From JACWAE01 sp963847595 (GTDB taxonomy: Bacteria; Chloroflexota; Dehalococcoidia; SZUA-161): a DNA stretch of 64,000 bases. The stretch spans positions 1,178,001 to 1,242,000 of the forward strand of contig CAWKAJ010000002.1 of NCBI GenBank assembly GCA_963847595.1, read 5' to 3'. The position numbers were made by a program, and so were the translations under genes. Below, piece by piece: positions 34,302 through 43,750 of the stretch (positions are counted from its first letter, which is position 1; each line of letters begins with the position of its first letter). The notes under the pieces were generated by a model. That model was given only the letters and a program-made list of their open reading frames with translations. It was not told the origin of the DNA and made no database searches.

Positions 34302-35069
34302 ATGCTGATATCAACCCGCTGGCGCTTCACCAGACAGAAGATGCTGCGCCTGCTCGATGAGCTGGAGGCAGCTGAGGGCCCGGCGACATCTCTGTACATA
34401 CCAGCTTCTTTGACCCTGCCGGAGGTTGAGAAAACGCTCAGGGCTCCGTTAGGGCCAGGTGTAGAAGAAGCGATGTCCGATATTGATGAGGCAGTCGCCC
34501 GTTCTAAGACGGGCACTGTTATTTTCTGGGGAGAGCAAGGAAAATATCTTGCGCTGCCGCCGTTTCCTATTAAAGAAAACCTTTTCTCCAGCGGCTACGA
34601 TGTGGAGCCGCTGCGTTCGCTCCTGCAACAGGAACTCACAGCTGCCCTGATATTGCTGCGTCTGGGCGCTTACGCCGTGGGCGTGTTTCAAGGTGAAAAG
34701 CTTGTGTCGAGCAAGGTGGGTACAGGGCTGGTGCACTCTCGCCACAGACAGGGCGGCTCCTCGGCCCACCGCTTCGAACGGCACCGCGAGAAGCAGATAG
34801 AGTCCTTTTTTACCAGGGTTTGCGGGCATGTGCGGGAACATTTGGAGCCTCATCTTCAGCAACTAGATTATGTAATATATGGGGGCGAACGCCATACCCT
34901 GCTTTCCTTTCGCAAACAGTGCGAATTTCTGCAGCAGTTGGACGACCGTGTCCTGAGTACTATGTTGAACGTGCGCGAACCCAGGCAAGCAACGCTGGAG
35001 GCAGCGATAAGCCAGGCATGGTCGAGCACCGTCATTCAGTGGCAGGAAACCGAGCAGAAAATGTCATAA
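34302..35069 (+). CDS. Vms1/VLRF1-like (release-factor-fold) protein
   Basis: A 255-residue protein resembling the bacterial VLRF1 group of archaeo-eukaryotic release-factor-fold proteins, relatives of eukaryotic Vms1/ANKZF1, which cleave peptidyl-tRNA on stalled large subunits. A basic loop, RHRQGGSSAHRFERHREKQ (about residues 149-167), matches the family pattern of a GG followed by polar residues then RF and a basic helix; the catalytic Gln used by Vms1 is not visible at the same place. N-terminal and C-terminal helices frame the fold. It starts four bases after mutS2, so the two are co-expressed. Release activity is inferred from similarity, not shown. Confidence 0.65.
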   Translation: MLISTRWRFTRQKMLRLLDELEAAEGPATSLYIPASLTLPEVEKTLRAPLGPGVEEAMSDIDEAVARSKTGTVIFWGEQGKYLALPPFPIKENLFSSGYDVEPLRSLLQQELTAALILLRLGAYAVGVFQGEKLVSSKVGTGLVHSRHRQGGSSAHRFERHREKQIESFFTRVCGHVREHLEPHLQQLDYVIYGGERHTLLSFRKQCEFLQQLDDRVLSTMLNVREPRQATLEAAISQAWSSTVIQWQETEQKMS

Positions 35070-35161
35070 CTTTTCAACCTTTCCCCAGGTCATTTTATGA
35101 TTTCTTCATCCATTTATATCTATGATGATACTGTAGGGTTCTTTTTCCGGACGATTGATAT

Positions 35162-36253
35162 ATGAAGCTTTATGCAGGCTGTAAGACTACGGCTATGGGC
35201 ATTATGCCTCATACCGATATAGATAGAGCGATCGAGCTTGCCCTCAGTCTGGATATCCCCTTCTGGCCCCAGCTTCCTAACGTGAGCTTCTACGAAGATA
35301 TGTACGCCCAATCCTCGCAGAACTTCCCGGGCATTTCCGTAGACACAGAAAACAAGAGGGTTGCTTTTAATACAGCCAGATTCGAGGAGGAACTCGTCAG
35401 TTATTCTCAAAAAATGGGCGATGTCGAGACTTTCACCCTGAGCAGAGATTATTCTGCTGTCTACCATCGGTTCCTGTCCAAGGAACTGAATGACTATCCT
35501 GCCATCAGAGGCCAACTCACGGGACCTATCAGCTTCGGCTTCAAGATAGTAGATGAAAACGCCAAACCTATTATATACAACGAGGAAGTGAAGAGCCTTC
35601 TATTCGATTTCATTCAAAGGAAGGTAAACGTCCAGTATCAGGAACTTCGCCGCAGAAATGAGAACGCCTTCATCTGGGTGGATGAACCGGGGTTGGGATG
35701 GGTATTCAGCAGCCTCTCCGGCTATAATGATACCCAGGCGCGCCGGGACTATCGCGATTTCATCAAAGGGCTCGAGGGCCCCAGAGCGCTGCATCTCTGC
35801 GCCAACGTGAATCTGCCTTTCCTACTGGAGTTGGGGGTCTCGATCCTCTCATTTGATGCCTACCAATTGGGTGTTATGCCCAGGGAATATGCCAGCGCTG
35901 TCGGCGGGTTTGTCCGCAATGGTGGTATCATGTGCTGGGGCATAGTGCCCACCGATTCCTCAAATTTGGGCAGAGAGACCCCGCAGTCCCTGAGCGTACT
36001 GCTCTCAAACTACTGGTTGGCTGTGTCTCACACCAGCGGTGTCGCAATTAATCAGGTTGCAGCACAGTCGTTGCTGGCGCCGGCGAGATGCTGTCTCAAG
36101 AATATAGGGCAGGTCGGCGCTGCTAACGAATCAGCCTGTGTTATTGCTGAAAGAGATCCTGCTTCCACCATCGAGGAATCGCTTGTCGACAAGGCATTCG
36201 CCTATCTACGAGAGATGTCTCGGATACTGAGAGACAAATACGATATTAAGTAG
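35162..36253 (+). CDS. Cobalamin-independent methionine synthase-like (MetE C-terminal/UROD-fold) protein
   Basis: A 363-residue TIM-barrel protein related to the C-terminal half of MetE and to uroporphyrinogen decarboxylase-fold methyltransferases. HLCANV (about residue 215) resembles the H-x-C zinc-binding pair, and LAPARCCLKN near residue 310 offers the third Cys. VDEPGLG carries the conserved acidic residue, and QLTGPISFGFK is another family block. The N-terminal folate-domain half of MetE is absent. It may transfer a methyl group to homocysteine or another thiol, probably with a corrinoid or folate partner protein not seen here. Location after the mutS2 pair gives no further clue. Confidence 0.7.
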   Translation: MKLYAGCKTTAMGIMPHTDIDRAIELALSLDIPFWPQLPNVSFYEDMYAQSSQNFPGISVDTENKRVAFNTARFEEELVSYSQKMGDVETFTLSRDYSAVYHRFLSKELNDYPAIRGQLTGPISFGFKIVDENAKPIIYNEEVKSLLFDFIQRKVNVQYQELRRRNENAFIWVDEPGLGWVFSSLSGYNDTQARRDYRDFIKGLEGPRALHLCANVNLPFLLELGVSILSFDAYQLGVMPREYASAVGGFVRNGGIMCWGIVPTDSSNLGRETPQSLSVLLSNYWLAVSHTSGVAINQVAAQSLLAPARCCLKNIGQVGAANESACVIAERDPASTIEESLVDKAFAYLREMSRILRDKYDIK

Positions 36254-36371
36254 AGTACAAGGCCTTCCGTCCCTACATTAGAAATAAGGCTAGCGCGTGT
36301 TTAAGAGACAAAAGTCACATACCAAGACAAAGGCAGCTCTTAGAATGGTGTCTAATTGAGGTCTTTACGCT

Positions 36372-38414
36372 GTGGCCAACCGATTGATTAAGGAGACCAG
36401 CCCCTATCTGCAACAACACTCCCACAACCCCGTGGACTGGTATCCTTGGGGCGAGGAAGCGTTGGGGCGCGCTGAACGCGAGGACAAGCCTATCCTGCTC
36501 AGCATAGGCTATTCTGCCTGCCACTGGTGTCATGTCATGGAGCGGGAGTGCTTCGAGAATACAAAAATCGCCCGCATCATGAACGAGAATTTCGTCAACA
36601 TCAAGGTCGACCGCGAGGAGCGGCCTGACCTCGATGCTATCTATATGGAGGCAGTGCAGGCGATAACCGGCAGCGGAGGCTGGCCCCTGACCGTATTCCT
36701 GACTCCACAGCTGAAACCATTTTACGGAGGGACATATTTTCCCCCTGAAGACCGAGGTGGACTGCCGGGCTTTCCGCGAGTGCTGCAAACGGTAGCGCAG
36801 GCGTACCGAACACGCAAGGGCGAGGTCGAGTCGGCCGCAGGGCAAATAATCGGCTATCTGAAGCGGACGGTCGAGATAAGCAGGGATATGGAGCCGCTGA
36901 CCGATAAAATGCCCGGAATCGCTTATACAGCGATCAGAGCCTCGTTCGATGCCCAGAACGGAGGCTTCGGCTCGGCGCCCAAATTTCCCCAGCCCATGCT
37001 CCTCGAGTTCCTGCTGCGGCAGTGCTGCCGCACGGGTAACCCGCTGTGCATCTTGATGGTGGAACATACGCTGGGCAGGATGGCGAAGGGCGGCATCTAT
37101 GACCAGATAGGGGGCGGATTCCATCGCTACAGCGTGGACGAACGCTGGCTGGTGCCCCATTTCGAGAAGATGCTCTATGATAATGCCCTGCTGAGTCGCA
37201 TCTATCTCCACACATATCAGGCGACAGAAAAGCAAATCTACCGCCGTGTCGTCGAGGAGACACTGGACTATGTGCTCCGTGAGATGACTGACAAAGATGG
37301 CGGCTTTTACTCCTCACAGGATGCAGACAGCGAGGGCGTCGAGGGGAAGTTCTATGTCTGGACGCCCGACGAGATAATAGAGGCTCTGGACAAAGACGAG
37401 GGCGAGCTTGTTACCAGGTATTTCGGCGTAACCAGGGACGGCAACTTCGAGGGGAAAAACATACTGAGCCAGGCGGTCGAAATCAAGGCACTGGCATCCG
37501 AGCTCGACATTACACCTGCGGAGTTGGAGGCCAGGGTTGCCAGGGCTAAGGGACGCCTGCTGGAAGTGCGAGCGCGCCGTGTGCCACCGCACCGGGACGA
37601 GAAGATTTTGACAGACTGGAACGGGCTGATGCTCGCGAGCATGGCTGAGGCAGCATCCGTGCTGGAGCGGGATGATTATTTGAAGGCAGCTATCTCCAAT
37701 GCCAGCTTCCTGACAAAGGCGCTATACGATGGCCAAACCCTGAAGCACTCATTCAAGAAGGTACAGGGAAAGGGCAACGGTTATCTTTCAGACTACGCGA
37801 TGCTCTGCGAGGGGCTGCTTTCACTGTACCGGGCCAGCTTCCAGGAGCGCTGGCTGGGCATCGCTATGAAGCTGGGTGACGCCATGTTGGAAAAGTTCTG
37901 GGACAAAGATAATGGTCTTTTCTACGATACCGCTCAGGGAGAGCAGACAGTATTGGTCCGGCCCCGGAATATCTACGACAACGCTCTGCCTTCCGGCTCT
38001 TCTGCAGCAGCATTCGTCCTGCTCCAACTGGCGAGATTGACCGATAACAGGGAGTACGAGAAGCTGGCCGCAACTGCCATTCGCTCGGTGCAGGACTCGA
38101 TGCTCAGGTATCCTCCCGGATTCGGGCACTGGTTCTGCGCCCTGGATTCATATCTATCAAAGCCGTTAGAAATTGTGCTGGTGGGCCGCCCCGGGGACGC
38201 GGCGACCGAGTCACTGCTGATAGTGATGAACGAACGCTACCTGCCCAACAGAGTGCTGGCAGTGAAGAATCCGGACGAATCAGCACAAATGGATATACCA
38301 CTGCTCCGGGATAGAGCGTTGATTGAGAATAAGCCCACCGTGTACGTTTGTGAAAACCATGTCTGCAAGATGCCGGTCACCGAGCCCGATGCACTCTCAG
38401 CTCTACTTGATTAG
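36372..38414 (+). CDS. yyaL: YyaL/DUF255-type thioredoxin-domain protein
   Basis: A 680-residue protein. The N-terminal thioredoxin-fold domain (residues about 1-165) has SACHWCHVMERECF, with the CxxC of the DUF255/SSP411 family, and NIKVDREERPD. The rest is an alpha/alpha barrel of the six-hairpin glycosidase type, with repeated helix pairs (YDNALLSRIYLHTY, DWNGLMLASMAEA). GTG start at 36372. The family is conserved from bacteria to humans (SPATA20) but the substrate is unknown. Confidence 0.9.
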   Translation: MANRLIKETSPYLQQHSHNPVDWYPWGEEALGRAEREDKPILLSIGYSACHWCHVMERECFENTKIARIMNENFVNIKVDREERPDLDAIYMEAVQAITGSGGWPLTVFLTPQLKPFYGGTYFPPEDRGGLPGFPRVLQTVAQAYRTRKGEVESAAGQIIGYLKRTVEISRDMEPLTDKMPGIAYTAIRASFDAQNGGFGSAPKFPQPMLLEFLLRQCCRTGNPLCILMVEHTLGRMAKGGIYDQIGGGFHRYSVDERWLVPHFEKMLYDNALLSRIYLHTYQATEKQIYRRVVEETLDYVLREMTDKDGGFYSSQDADSEGVEGKFYVWTPDEIIEALDKDEGELVTRYFGVTRDGNFEGKNILSQAVEIKALASELDITPAELEARVARAKGRLLEVRARRVPPHRDEKILTDWNGLMLASMAEAASVLERDDYLKAAISNASFLTKALYDGQTLKHSFKKVQGKGNGYLSDYAMLCEGLLSLYRASFQERWLGIAMKLGDAMLEKFWDKDNGLFYDTAQGEQTVLVRPRNIYDNALPSGSSAAAFVLLQLARLTDNREYEKLAATAIRSVQDSMLRYPPGFGHWFCALDSYLSKPLEIVLVGRPGDAATESLLIVMNERYLPNRVLAVKNPDESAQMDIPLLRDRALIENKPTVYVCENHVCKMPVTEPDALSALLD

Positions 38415-38457
38415 GTATGTTATGATACTCCCAGTCTGTGCATAGAAGGCGGAAGCA

Positions 38458-38886
38458 GTGAAAAAAGACGATGTCAGCGCCGATATCAAGAAAGTATTGA
38501 CTACCTACCGCACCGTTGCCATAGTAGGCGCTTCACCGAACCCGGAGCGCCCCAGCTACAGGGTGGCTGATTTTCTAAAGAAAGAGGGCTTCCGCGTAAT
38601 TCCGGTAACGCCCAACGCCGACAAAGTCGTGGGGGAGAAAACCTATCCTGACTTAGCTTCCATACCGGTACCTGTCGAGGTAGTGGACATCTTCCGCCGC
38701 CCTGAAGACGTGCCGCCGATAGTCGAAGAGGCAATTGCCATAGGAGCTAAAGCTGTGTGGATGCAGGAAGGCATAGTCAATGAAGAGGCTGCGGCCAAGG
38801 CGAGAAAGGCCGGTCTCACCGTGGTAATGGACCACTGCATGAGGAAAGAGCTGCTGAAAAAACTTGGACGTGAAAAGGAAATTTGA
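38458..38886 (+). CDS. CoA-binding (Rossmann) protein, YccU-like
   Basis: A 142-residue single-domain CoA_binding protein: VAIVGASPNPERPSY (residues about 20-34) is the dinucleotide/CoA-binding loop, followed by VIPVTPNADKVVGEKTYPD and DIFRRPEDVPPIVEEAIAIGAKAVWMQEG. This matches small YccU-type proteins of unknown physiological role. Start GTG 38458, 43 bases after yyaL, so it may be part of one transcript. A hairpin with a T tract follows. Confidence 0.87.
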   Translation: MKKDDVSADIKKVLTTYRTVAIVGASPNPERPSYRVADFLKKEGFRVIPVTPNADKVVGEKTYPDLASIPVPVEVVDIFRRPEDVPPIVEEAIAIGAKAVWMQEGIVNEEAAAKARKAGLTVVMDHCMRKELLKKLGREKEI

Positions 38887-38896
38887 TGTAAGGTTC

Positions 38897-38928
38897 GTCG
38901 CCACAGGAGTGGCGACGCTACAACTTTT
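38897..38928 (+). terminator. Terminator-like hairpin
   Basis: Eight-bp stem GTCGCCAC (38897-38904) / GTGGCGAC (38909-38916), loop AGGA, then GCTACAAC and a run of T. It lies between the CoA-binding and rubrerythrin genes. Confidence 0.6.
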
Positions 38929-38945
38929 TAAAGGGAGGTGGATAG

Positions 38946-39449
38946 ATGGCAAAGACAGCGGATAATCTCAAGGAGGCGTTCGCCGGCGAGAGCCAGGCGA
39001 GCACCAGGTATCTGGCGTTCGCGCGTAAAGCAGACCAGGATGGGCAGCCTCAGGTAGCCAAGCTGTTTCGCGCTGCGGCGATGGCGGAGACATTCCATGC
39101 CCGCAATCATCTGGACGTCATGGAAGGGATTAAGTCTACTCAGGAGAACCTGCAGGCAGCCGTCGCGGGCGAGAACATGGAGCATGTGAAGATGTACCCG
39201 GAGTTCATCGAGCAGGCGAACAAGGAGCAGAAGCCGAAGGCGGTGCGTACCTTCGACTATGCGCGCAAGGTGGAGATAATGCACGAATCGCTCTATAAGG
39301 CGGCGCTGGATGCCATCAAGGGCGGCGGCAAGCCCAAGGATACAGACTATTACGTCTGCAAGATATGCGGAGTTACCGTTGAAGGCAGCGCCCCCGATAG
39401 ATGCCCGGTCTGCGGCGCCAACAAGGCGCAGTTCCTGAAAGTGGAATAA
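38946..39449 (+). CDS. rbr: Rubrerythrin
   Basis: A 167-residue rubrerythrin. Residues 1-125 are the ferritin-like diiron domain, with EAFAGESQASTRY and AAMAETFHARNHL holding Glu/His ligands and MEHVKMYPEFIEQA. The C-terminal rubredoxin-type domain has CKICG and CPVCGANKAQF. Rubrerythrin reduces hydrogen peroxide and is typical of anaerobes. A strong AGGGAGGTGG precedes the ATG. It probably is expressed alone. Confidence 0.95.
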   Translation: MAKTADNLKEAFAGESQASTRYLAFARKADQDGQPQVAKLFRAAAMAETFHARNHLDVMEGIKSTQENLQAAVAGENMEHVKMYPEFIEQANKEQKPKAVRTFDYARKVEIMHESLYKAALDAIKGGGKPKDTDYYVCKICGVTVEGSAPDRCPVCGANKAQFLKVE

Positions 39450-39585
39450 GGGCCTCCGGAGCATACGGCATTAGCAAAAAGGAAAGCTAAACGATTGTTC
39501 ACATCCATAATTCCAGGGATATGACACAGTGTTGCCCTGGGGCGTGCAGGTTGCTCGGGCGGGCGGGAATAAGAAAGGATAAAAG

Positions 39586-41158
39586 ATGAGCAGTATCGCA
39601 GCGACTTCGCTGATGGAACACGGCAGAAGAAGGTGGTGGGTTCTCCTCATCACATGTGTGCCCCTGTTCATGATGATGCTCGATGTCACTATAGTGACCA
39701 TCGCGCTACCCCATATAATGAACGCTTTCAATACCGGCGTATCTACAGTGGAGTGGGTACTTAACGCTTACATCCTCGCCTTCGCCGTCCTGCTGATAAC
39801 GCTGGGGAAGCTGGGAGACCTTTACGGTCGTAAGCTGCTCTTCCTGGGCGGCCTCGGCCTTTTCACTGTCTCGTCCCTGGCATGCGGCCTGGCTCCGAAT
39901 ATCACCGTGCTCATAGTGGCTCGTGTGTTCCAGGCTGTGGGCGGGGCAGCGATGATGCCTGCCACCCTCTCCATTCTCAATGTAGCCTTCGGGGACAGGG
40001 GCAGGGGGCATGGCGCTGGGAATCTGGGGGGCGGTAGCCGGTGTTGCCAGCGCGCTGGGGCCCATCATCGGGGGAGCTCTGGTGGACGCCACTTCCTGGC
40101 GCTGGATTTTCTTGATTAACCTGCCCGTGGGCGTCCTCGCTTTTATAGCAGCGATATTCATAATCAGGGAGTCTACCGACCCTACAGCCGAGCGCCGCAT
40201 CGATATACCCGGCGTAGCCGCTATCTCGGCCGCCCTTTTCTGTCTCACCTATGCCCTGGTGGAAGGACAGAAGTATGGCTGGGGCTCTGCCCTCATCGTT
40301 GGTTTGTTCGCAGCAAGCTTCGTGGGATTCGTTGCATTCCTAATCATAGAGAGAAGAATCACCGCACCTCTGGTCCGCCTGGACCTTTTCCGCAATCGCA
40401 CCTTCAGCGCCGGAAACAGTGTGGGGTTGATTTTGATGTTCGGGCTGCTGAGCATCCTTTTCCTTCTCGTGCTGTTTATGCAGCTCGTCCTCGGCTTCAG
40501 CGCTATCAAAACAGGGCTGATACTCCTCCCCTTGCCCGGGGTCGTGATGATTGCCGCCCCATTATCGGGCAGGCTTTCGGACACGATAGGCAGCCGCTGG
40601 CTGCTGTTCTTTGGCATGGCTTTCACTGCTCTGGGAATCTACCTGATGTCCCACCTTACTGCCACCGAGCCATGGCAGCATCTAATGGCACCTCTGGCAG
40701 TCTGCGGTCTAGGCATGGGACTGGTGATGGCGCCGACAACTTCTGCGGTGATGGCAAGTGCGCCTATAGAGCGCTCCGGACAGGCGGCGGGGATACTGGC
40801 GACGATGCGCCAGGTGGGGTCGGTGCTGGGCATCTCGGTTATCGGAGCTATTCTGCAGAGCCAACTCGTCTCGAACGTCCGCGAAGCTCTTCTCCCCATC
40901 CCCACACAACTGCTTTCCCCGGCACTTCGCGAGCAGATATTGAACGGGATTTCGTCAGGTCGTCTGGGGTTGACGGGCATCCCGAATATACCGGGGCCCC
41001 TGGGTGCCCAGTTGCAGGCTATATTCAAACAGGGATTCGCCGACAGCCTCAACACTGCCATGATAATATCTGTGTACATTTGCATTGCCGGGGCTTTGGT
41101 GGCATTACTCGTGCGCAGCCACATCTCGCAACAAAATAAAACACCACAGGCTGTTTAA
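39586..41158 (+). pseudogene. DHA2/EmrB-QacA-type MFS transporter with a frameshift
   Basis: The full-length protein is split in two frames: residues from 39586 to the GDRGRG point, then MALGIWGAVAGVASALGPIIGG from 40010. Joined it is about 523 residues with 14 hydrophobic segments, as in the DHA2 drug/proton antiporters. MLDVTIVTIALPHI and RVFQAVGGAAMMPATLSI (motif C-like) lie in the first half. The break is at a run of five G (40004-40008); deleting one base restores the frame. This could be a sequencing or assembly error, a real inactivating mutation, or a phase-variable tract. Everything else about the gene looks intact. Confidence 0.8.
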
Positions 41159-41184
41159 AAATCAGGCTTTGGAGACCGAAAAAA

Positions 41185-41212
41185 GTAGGGGCATGGTGCA
41201 CCGTGCCCCTAC
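41185..41212. repeat. Dispersed palindrome (GGGGCAC family)
   Basis: A 28-bp palindrome, 14-bp arms with one mismatch, beginning GTAGGGGCA and ending TGCCCCTAC. It lies just after the MFS gene. Confidence 0.7.
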
Positions 41213-41256
41213 ATAACTCAAGCCTTCGACACTGTTCAGGATTTAGAGATTAGCAT

Positions 41257-41463
41257 TTAGAATTTCTTTCCTTTGTAGCTCTGGATGAACCTCTCTATGG
41301 AACGGTCGTAGGTCATCTCCACGTCTTTGGAGAAATAGCAGGCCGGCAGCTCGCCCGACTGCCGATGGTATCTGATGCACTCACAGCAAATGCCCTTCCT
41401 GACGCAGGGTTCGTAAGTGCAATTGCAGTTTGCCTTGTTTTGTTCAACTTTGCATTCTTTCAT
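41257..41463 (-). CDS. DUF6485 cysteine-rich small protein
   Basis: A 68-residue protein with seven cysteines in NCNCTYEPCVRKGICCECIRYH plus CYFSKD, a pattern of DUF6485 proteins that probably binds an Fe-S cluster or metal. Function unknown. Gene is small but the Cys arrangement is strong support. Confidence 0.8.
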   Translation of the reverse strand: MKECKVEQNKANCNCTYEPCVRKGICCECIRYHRQSGELPACYFSKDVEMTYDRSIERFIQSYKGKKF

Positions 41464-41588
41464 ATCAGCTCCACTTTCGAGACGGCGAACGTCTCAGCCC
41501 TATAATCAACCCCCAAACCCCCAGCAGGAGAAATCCTGCACCTTTTTCAAACGCATGTATGCACTAGCCTTGTGGGACTCCAGTGTCA

Positions 41589-42026
41589 CTAGTCTGTGTC
41601 AGGATGGTGATGAGGGAGGAAACGGAGAGCAAGAGGCACGAAAGCAGCAGCCACCGCACCTACCACGTAAAGCCCGGCGCCTATCGCCACGCCTACAGCG
41701 GCCACCGCCCAGATAGTGGCTGCAGTGGTTAGCCCGGCAACCCCCCTCTCCTGGCGAAGAATGGTACCGGCCCCCAGGAAACCGACCCCCACCACGACGC
41801 CCGCAGCTATCCGCGACGGGTCAGCGTTTCCTGCGAAACCCCAGATCGAGATAACGGTGAACAGAGCTGCCCCCATGCAGACCATGAGATGGGTGCGTAT
41901 GCCAGCGGGCTTCTTGGCGCGCGCCCTCTCGTAGCCTATTACCGCACCCAGGAATGCAGCTATCACAATGCGAATCACCATCTCCTGATTAGCGTTAGAG
42001 AAGATGTGCCAGGATTCCATCGCCAC
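41589..42026 (-). CDS. MgtC/SapB family membrane protein
   Basis: A 145-residue protein with four hydrophobic segments. IRIVIAAFLGAVIGYERARAKKPAGIRTHLMVCMGAALF is the family core, with the GxxxGxER and RTH elements, and SRIAAGVVVGVGFLGAGTIL follows. MgtC proteins support magnesium homeostasis and inhibit F-type ATPase in some bacteria. The C-terminal ACT-like domain of full-length MgtC is missing, so this is the short SapB-type version. Confidence 0.88.
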   Translation of the reverse strand: MAMESWHIFSNANQEMVIRIVIAAFLGAVIGYERARAKKPAGIRTHLMVCMGAALFTVISIWGFAGNADPSRIAAGVVVGVGFLGAGTILRQERGVAGLTTAATIWAVAAVGVAIGAGLYVVGAVAAAFVPLALRFLPHHHPDTD

Positions 42027-42127
42027 CCCCCTTCAAGCAGTTGCAGCATTTTCGTTAGTATTGCAATTCTGTCATGGGCTGCTATGCTTGTCAACAGGAC
42101 TGAGGTGCGGAAGCCTGGAGAAAGGCA

Positions 42128-43234
42128 ATGCCTATCGCAATCCTATACAGGGATGAACTGAAGGAATATGATTTCGGGCCGGGCCACCCTTTCCGAGGGG
42201 AGCGCTACGTTGAGTTTTATCAATTCCTGAGAGAACACCTGCCCGAGGACGATAACTACCGCATAATCAAAGCAGACTGGGCGAGCGAGGAAGATTTACT
42301 CCTGATTTGCCAGAAAGAGTATATCGAAGCCACCAGGGAGTATTACAGGGCAGCCCACCTGGGCTTGAACTACTCCGGCCCTGTTTATCGATTCCAGAGC
42401 GGAGATAATATTCCGAACGGCAGGCCGGGGAAGCTGGAAGAGGCGGCCAGACTGGTCATCGGACAAGCCAAGAAAGCCTGCGATTTGGTCCAGGAAGGCA
42501 AGTTCCAGAAGGCGGTCTGTCTCGGCGGAGGGCTGCATCATGCTAAACCCGGCTACGGGGAAGGGTTCTGCCTTTATAACGATGTCGCCTTTTGCGCCAG
42601 GTATCTCTTACAGAGATACGAGCTGCAAAGGATACTGATACTGGATACCGATGCCCACGCCGGCAACGGAACCTCCGAATATTTTTACGATGAGCGCAGG
42701 GTCTTGCTCATAGATTTGCACCAGGACCCGAGGACGCTATACCCCGGCACAGGCTTCGCCTATGATATTGGCTCCGGCGAGGGAAAGGGCTACACCGTTA
42801 ATATCCCTATGCCTCCCTATGCAGGCTACGACTCCTATAAACTGGCCTTCGAAGAGCTGGTACAGCCCATAGTGGGGGAATTCAAGCCGCAGATAATCAT
42901 CAGAAACGGCGGCTCTGACCCACATTTCAGTGATGGTCTAACCAGCCTGGGATTGTCTGTGGAGGGCTTCAGGATGATAACATCGAAGGTCAGGGAGATG
43001 TCTGAAGTCTGCCAGGGCAAAGCCATCGATTTGATTGCGTCCGGCTACAATAAGACGGTGCTGCCGTACTCATGGCTAGCCCTGATTTGCGGCCTGGCAG
43101 GCATAGAGATGAAGATATCCGAGCCCGCAGGGGTGACCCCGAGATACCAGGGCGACCCTTCGCTAGCTGAGACCAAACATGTCATAGGGGAGGTCAAGAG
43201 GTATCTCAGGGACTACTGGAAGTGCCTGAGATAA
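42128..43234 (+). CDS. Histone-deacetylase/AcuC-family hydrolase
   Basis: A 368-residue arginase/deacetylase-fold protein. GGGLHHAKPGYGEGFCLYNDVAFCARYLL matches the HDAC catalytic His pair and Phe/Tyr, LDTDAHAGNGTSEYFYDE holds the zinc-binding Asp and His (family H-H-G/D-N-G-T shifted to A-H-A-G-N-G-T), and RNGGSDPHFSDGLTSLGLS the second zinc-binding Asp and substrate loop. Bacterial members deacetylate small molecules such as polyamines or acetoin-related enzymes. Stand-alone gene here. Confidence 0.85.
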   Translation: MPIAILYRDELKEYDFGPGHPFRGERYVEFYQFLREHLPEDDNYRIIKADWASEEDLLLICQKEYIEATREYYRAAHLGLNYSGPVYRFQSGDNIPNGRPGKLEEAARLVIGQAKKACDLVQEGKFQKAVCLGGGLHHAKPGYGEGFCLYNDVAFCARYLLQRYELQRILILDTDAHAGNGTSEYFYDERRVLLIDLHQDPRTLYPGTGFAYDIGSGEGKGYTVNIPMPPYAGYDSYKLAFEELVQPIVGEFKPQIIIRNGGSDPHFSDGLTSLGLSVEGFRMITSKVREMSEVCQGKAIDLIASGYNKTVLPYSWLALICGLAGIEMKISEPAGVTPRYQGDPSLAETKHVIGEVKRYLRDYWKCLR

Positions 43235-43472
43235 GGGCTCGCTGAAAACGGGTCTACACAATAAGCAACAATCTTCTCCAGTTAGACTGATTAAGGCTAA
43301 CCTACCTCAGCGCACATACAAATTCCGACTTCTCTTGCTATTAGTACTATCTTATCATCTGTACTACTCAAAAATGACCATAAGAACTATGGTGTAAAGG
43401 CAGAGCTTGTGCTAATGTTTTATTGAAGGCACTGGGAAAACGAATGGTCAGACAAAGTTAGAGGAGCCGCTA

Positions 43473-43676
43473 ATGGATTTACAGATCGACATCTATCAGT
43501 GCGGAAGCAATCACATCCATGTGATATTGCAAGGCCAGGCCGAAGGCATGGCCGCCTTTGGCAATTTCGAGATATTCGCCAAGTTCATCGAAGCCTGCCA
43601 GGAGTTCATCAACGGACAAACTCAGGTACCCCAGGCTTTCTTAGATGCCTTCAACAACCAGGAGGGCAATAAGTAG
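43473..43676 (+). CDS. Small hypothetical protein
   Basis: A 67-residue mostly helical acidic protein (MDLQIDIYQCGSNHIHVI..., then helices FGNFEIFAKFIEACQEFI and VPQAFLDAFN). No named family recognised. GAGGAGCC lies six bases upstream of the ATG. A terminator follows. It may be a small regulatory or structural protein. Confidence 0.5.
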   Translation: MDLQIDIYQCGSNHIHVILQGQAEGMAAFGNFEIFAKFIEACQEFINGQTQVPQAFLDAFNNQEGNK

Positions 43677-43697
43677 GAGATTCCCCAAAGACAAGTA

Positions 43698-43730
43698 TAG
43701 GGGCACAGCACGCTGTGCCCCTACTTTTTT
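43698..43730. terminator. Palindromic terminator (dispersed GGGGCAC element)
   Basis: Palindrome 43698-43723 (GGGGCACAGC / GCTGTGCCCC arms around AC) directly followed by six T. It sits between convergent genes and can terminate both; it also belongs to the dispersed family. Confidence 0.75.
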
Positions 43731-43750
43731 ATATCCGCCGCAATTACGAC

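Noticed and set aside
43235..43472. Possible RNA gene in the gap after the deacetylase-family gene
   Set aside because: I saw no tRNA cloverleaf or other recognised RNA fold; only weak A+T-rich sequence.
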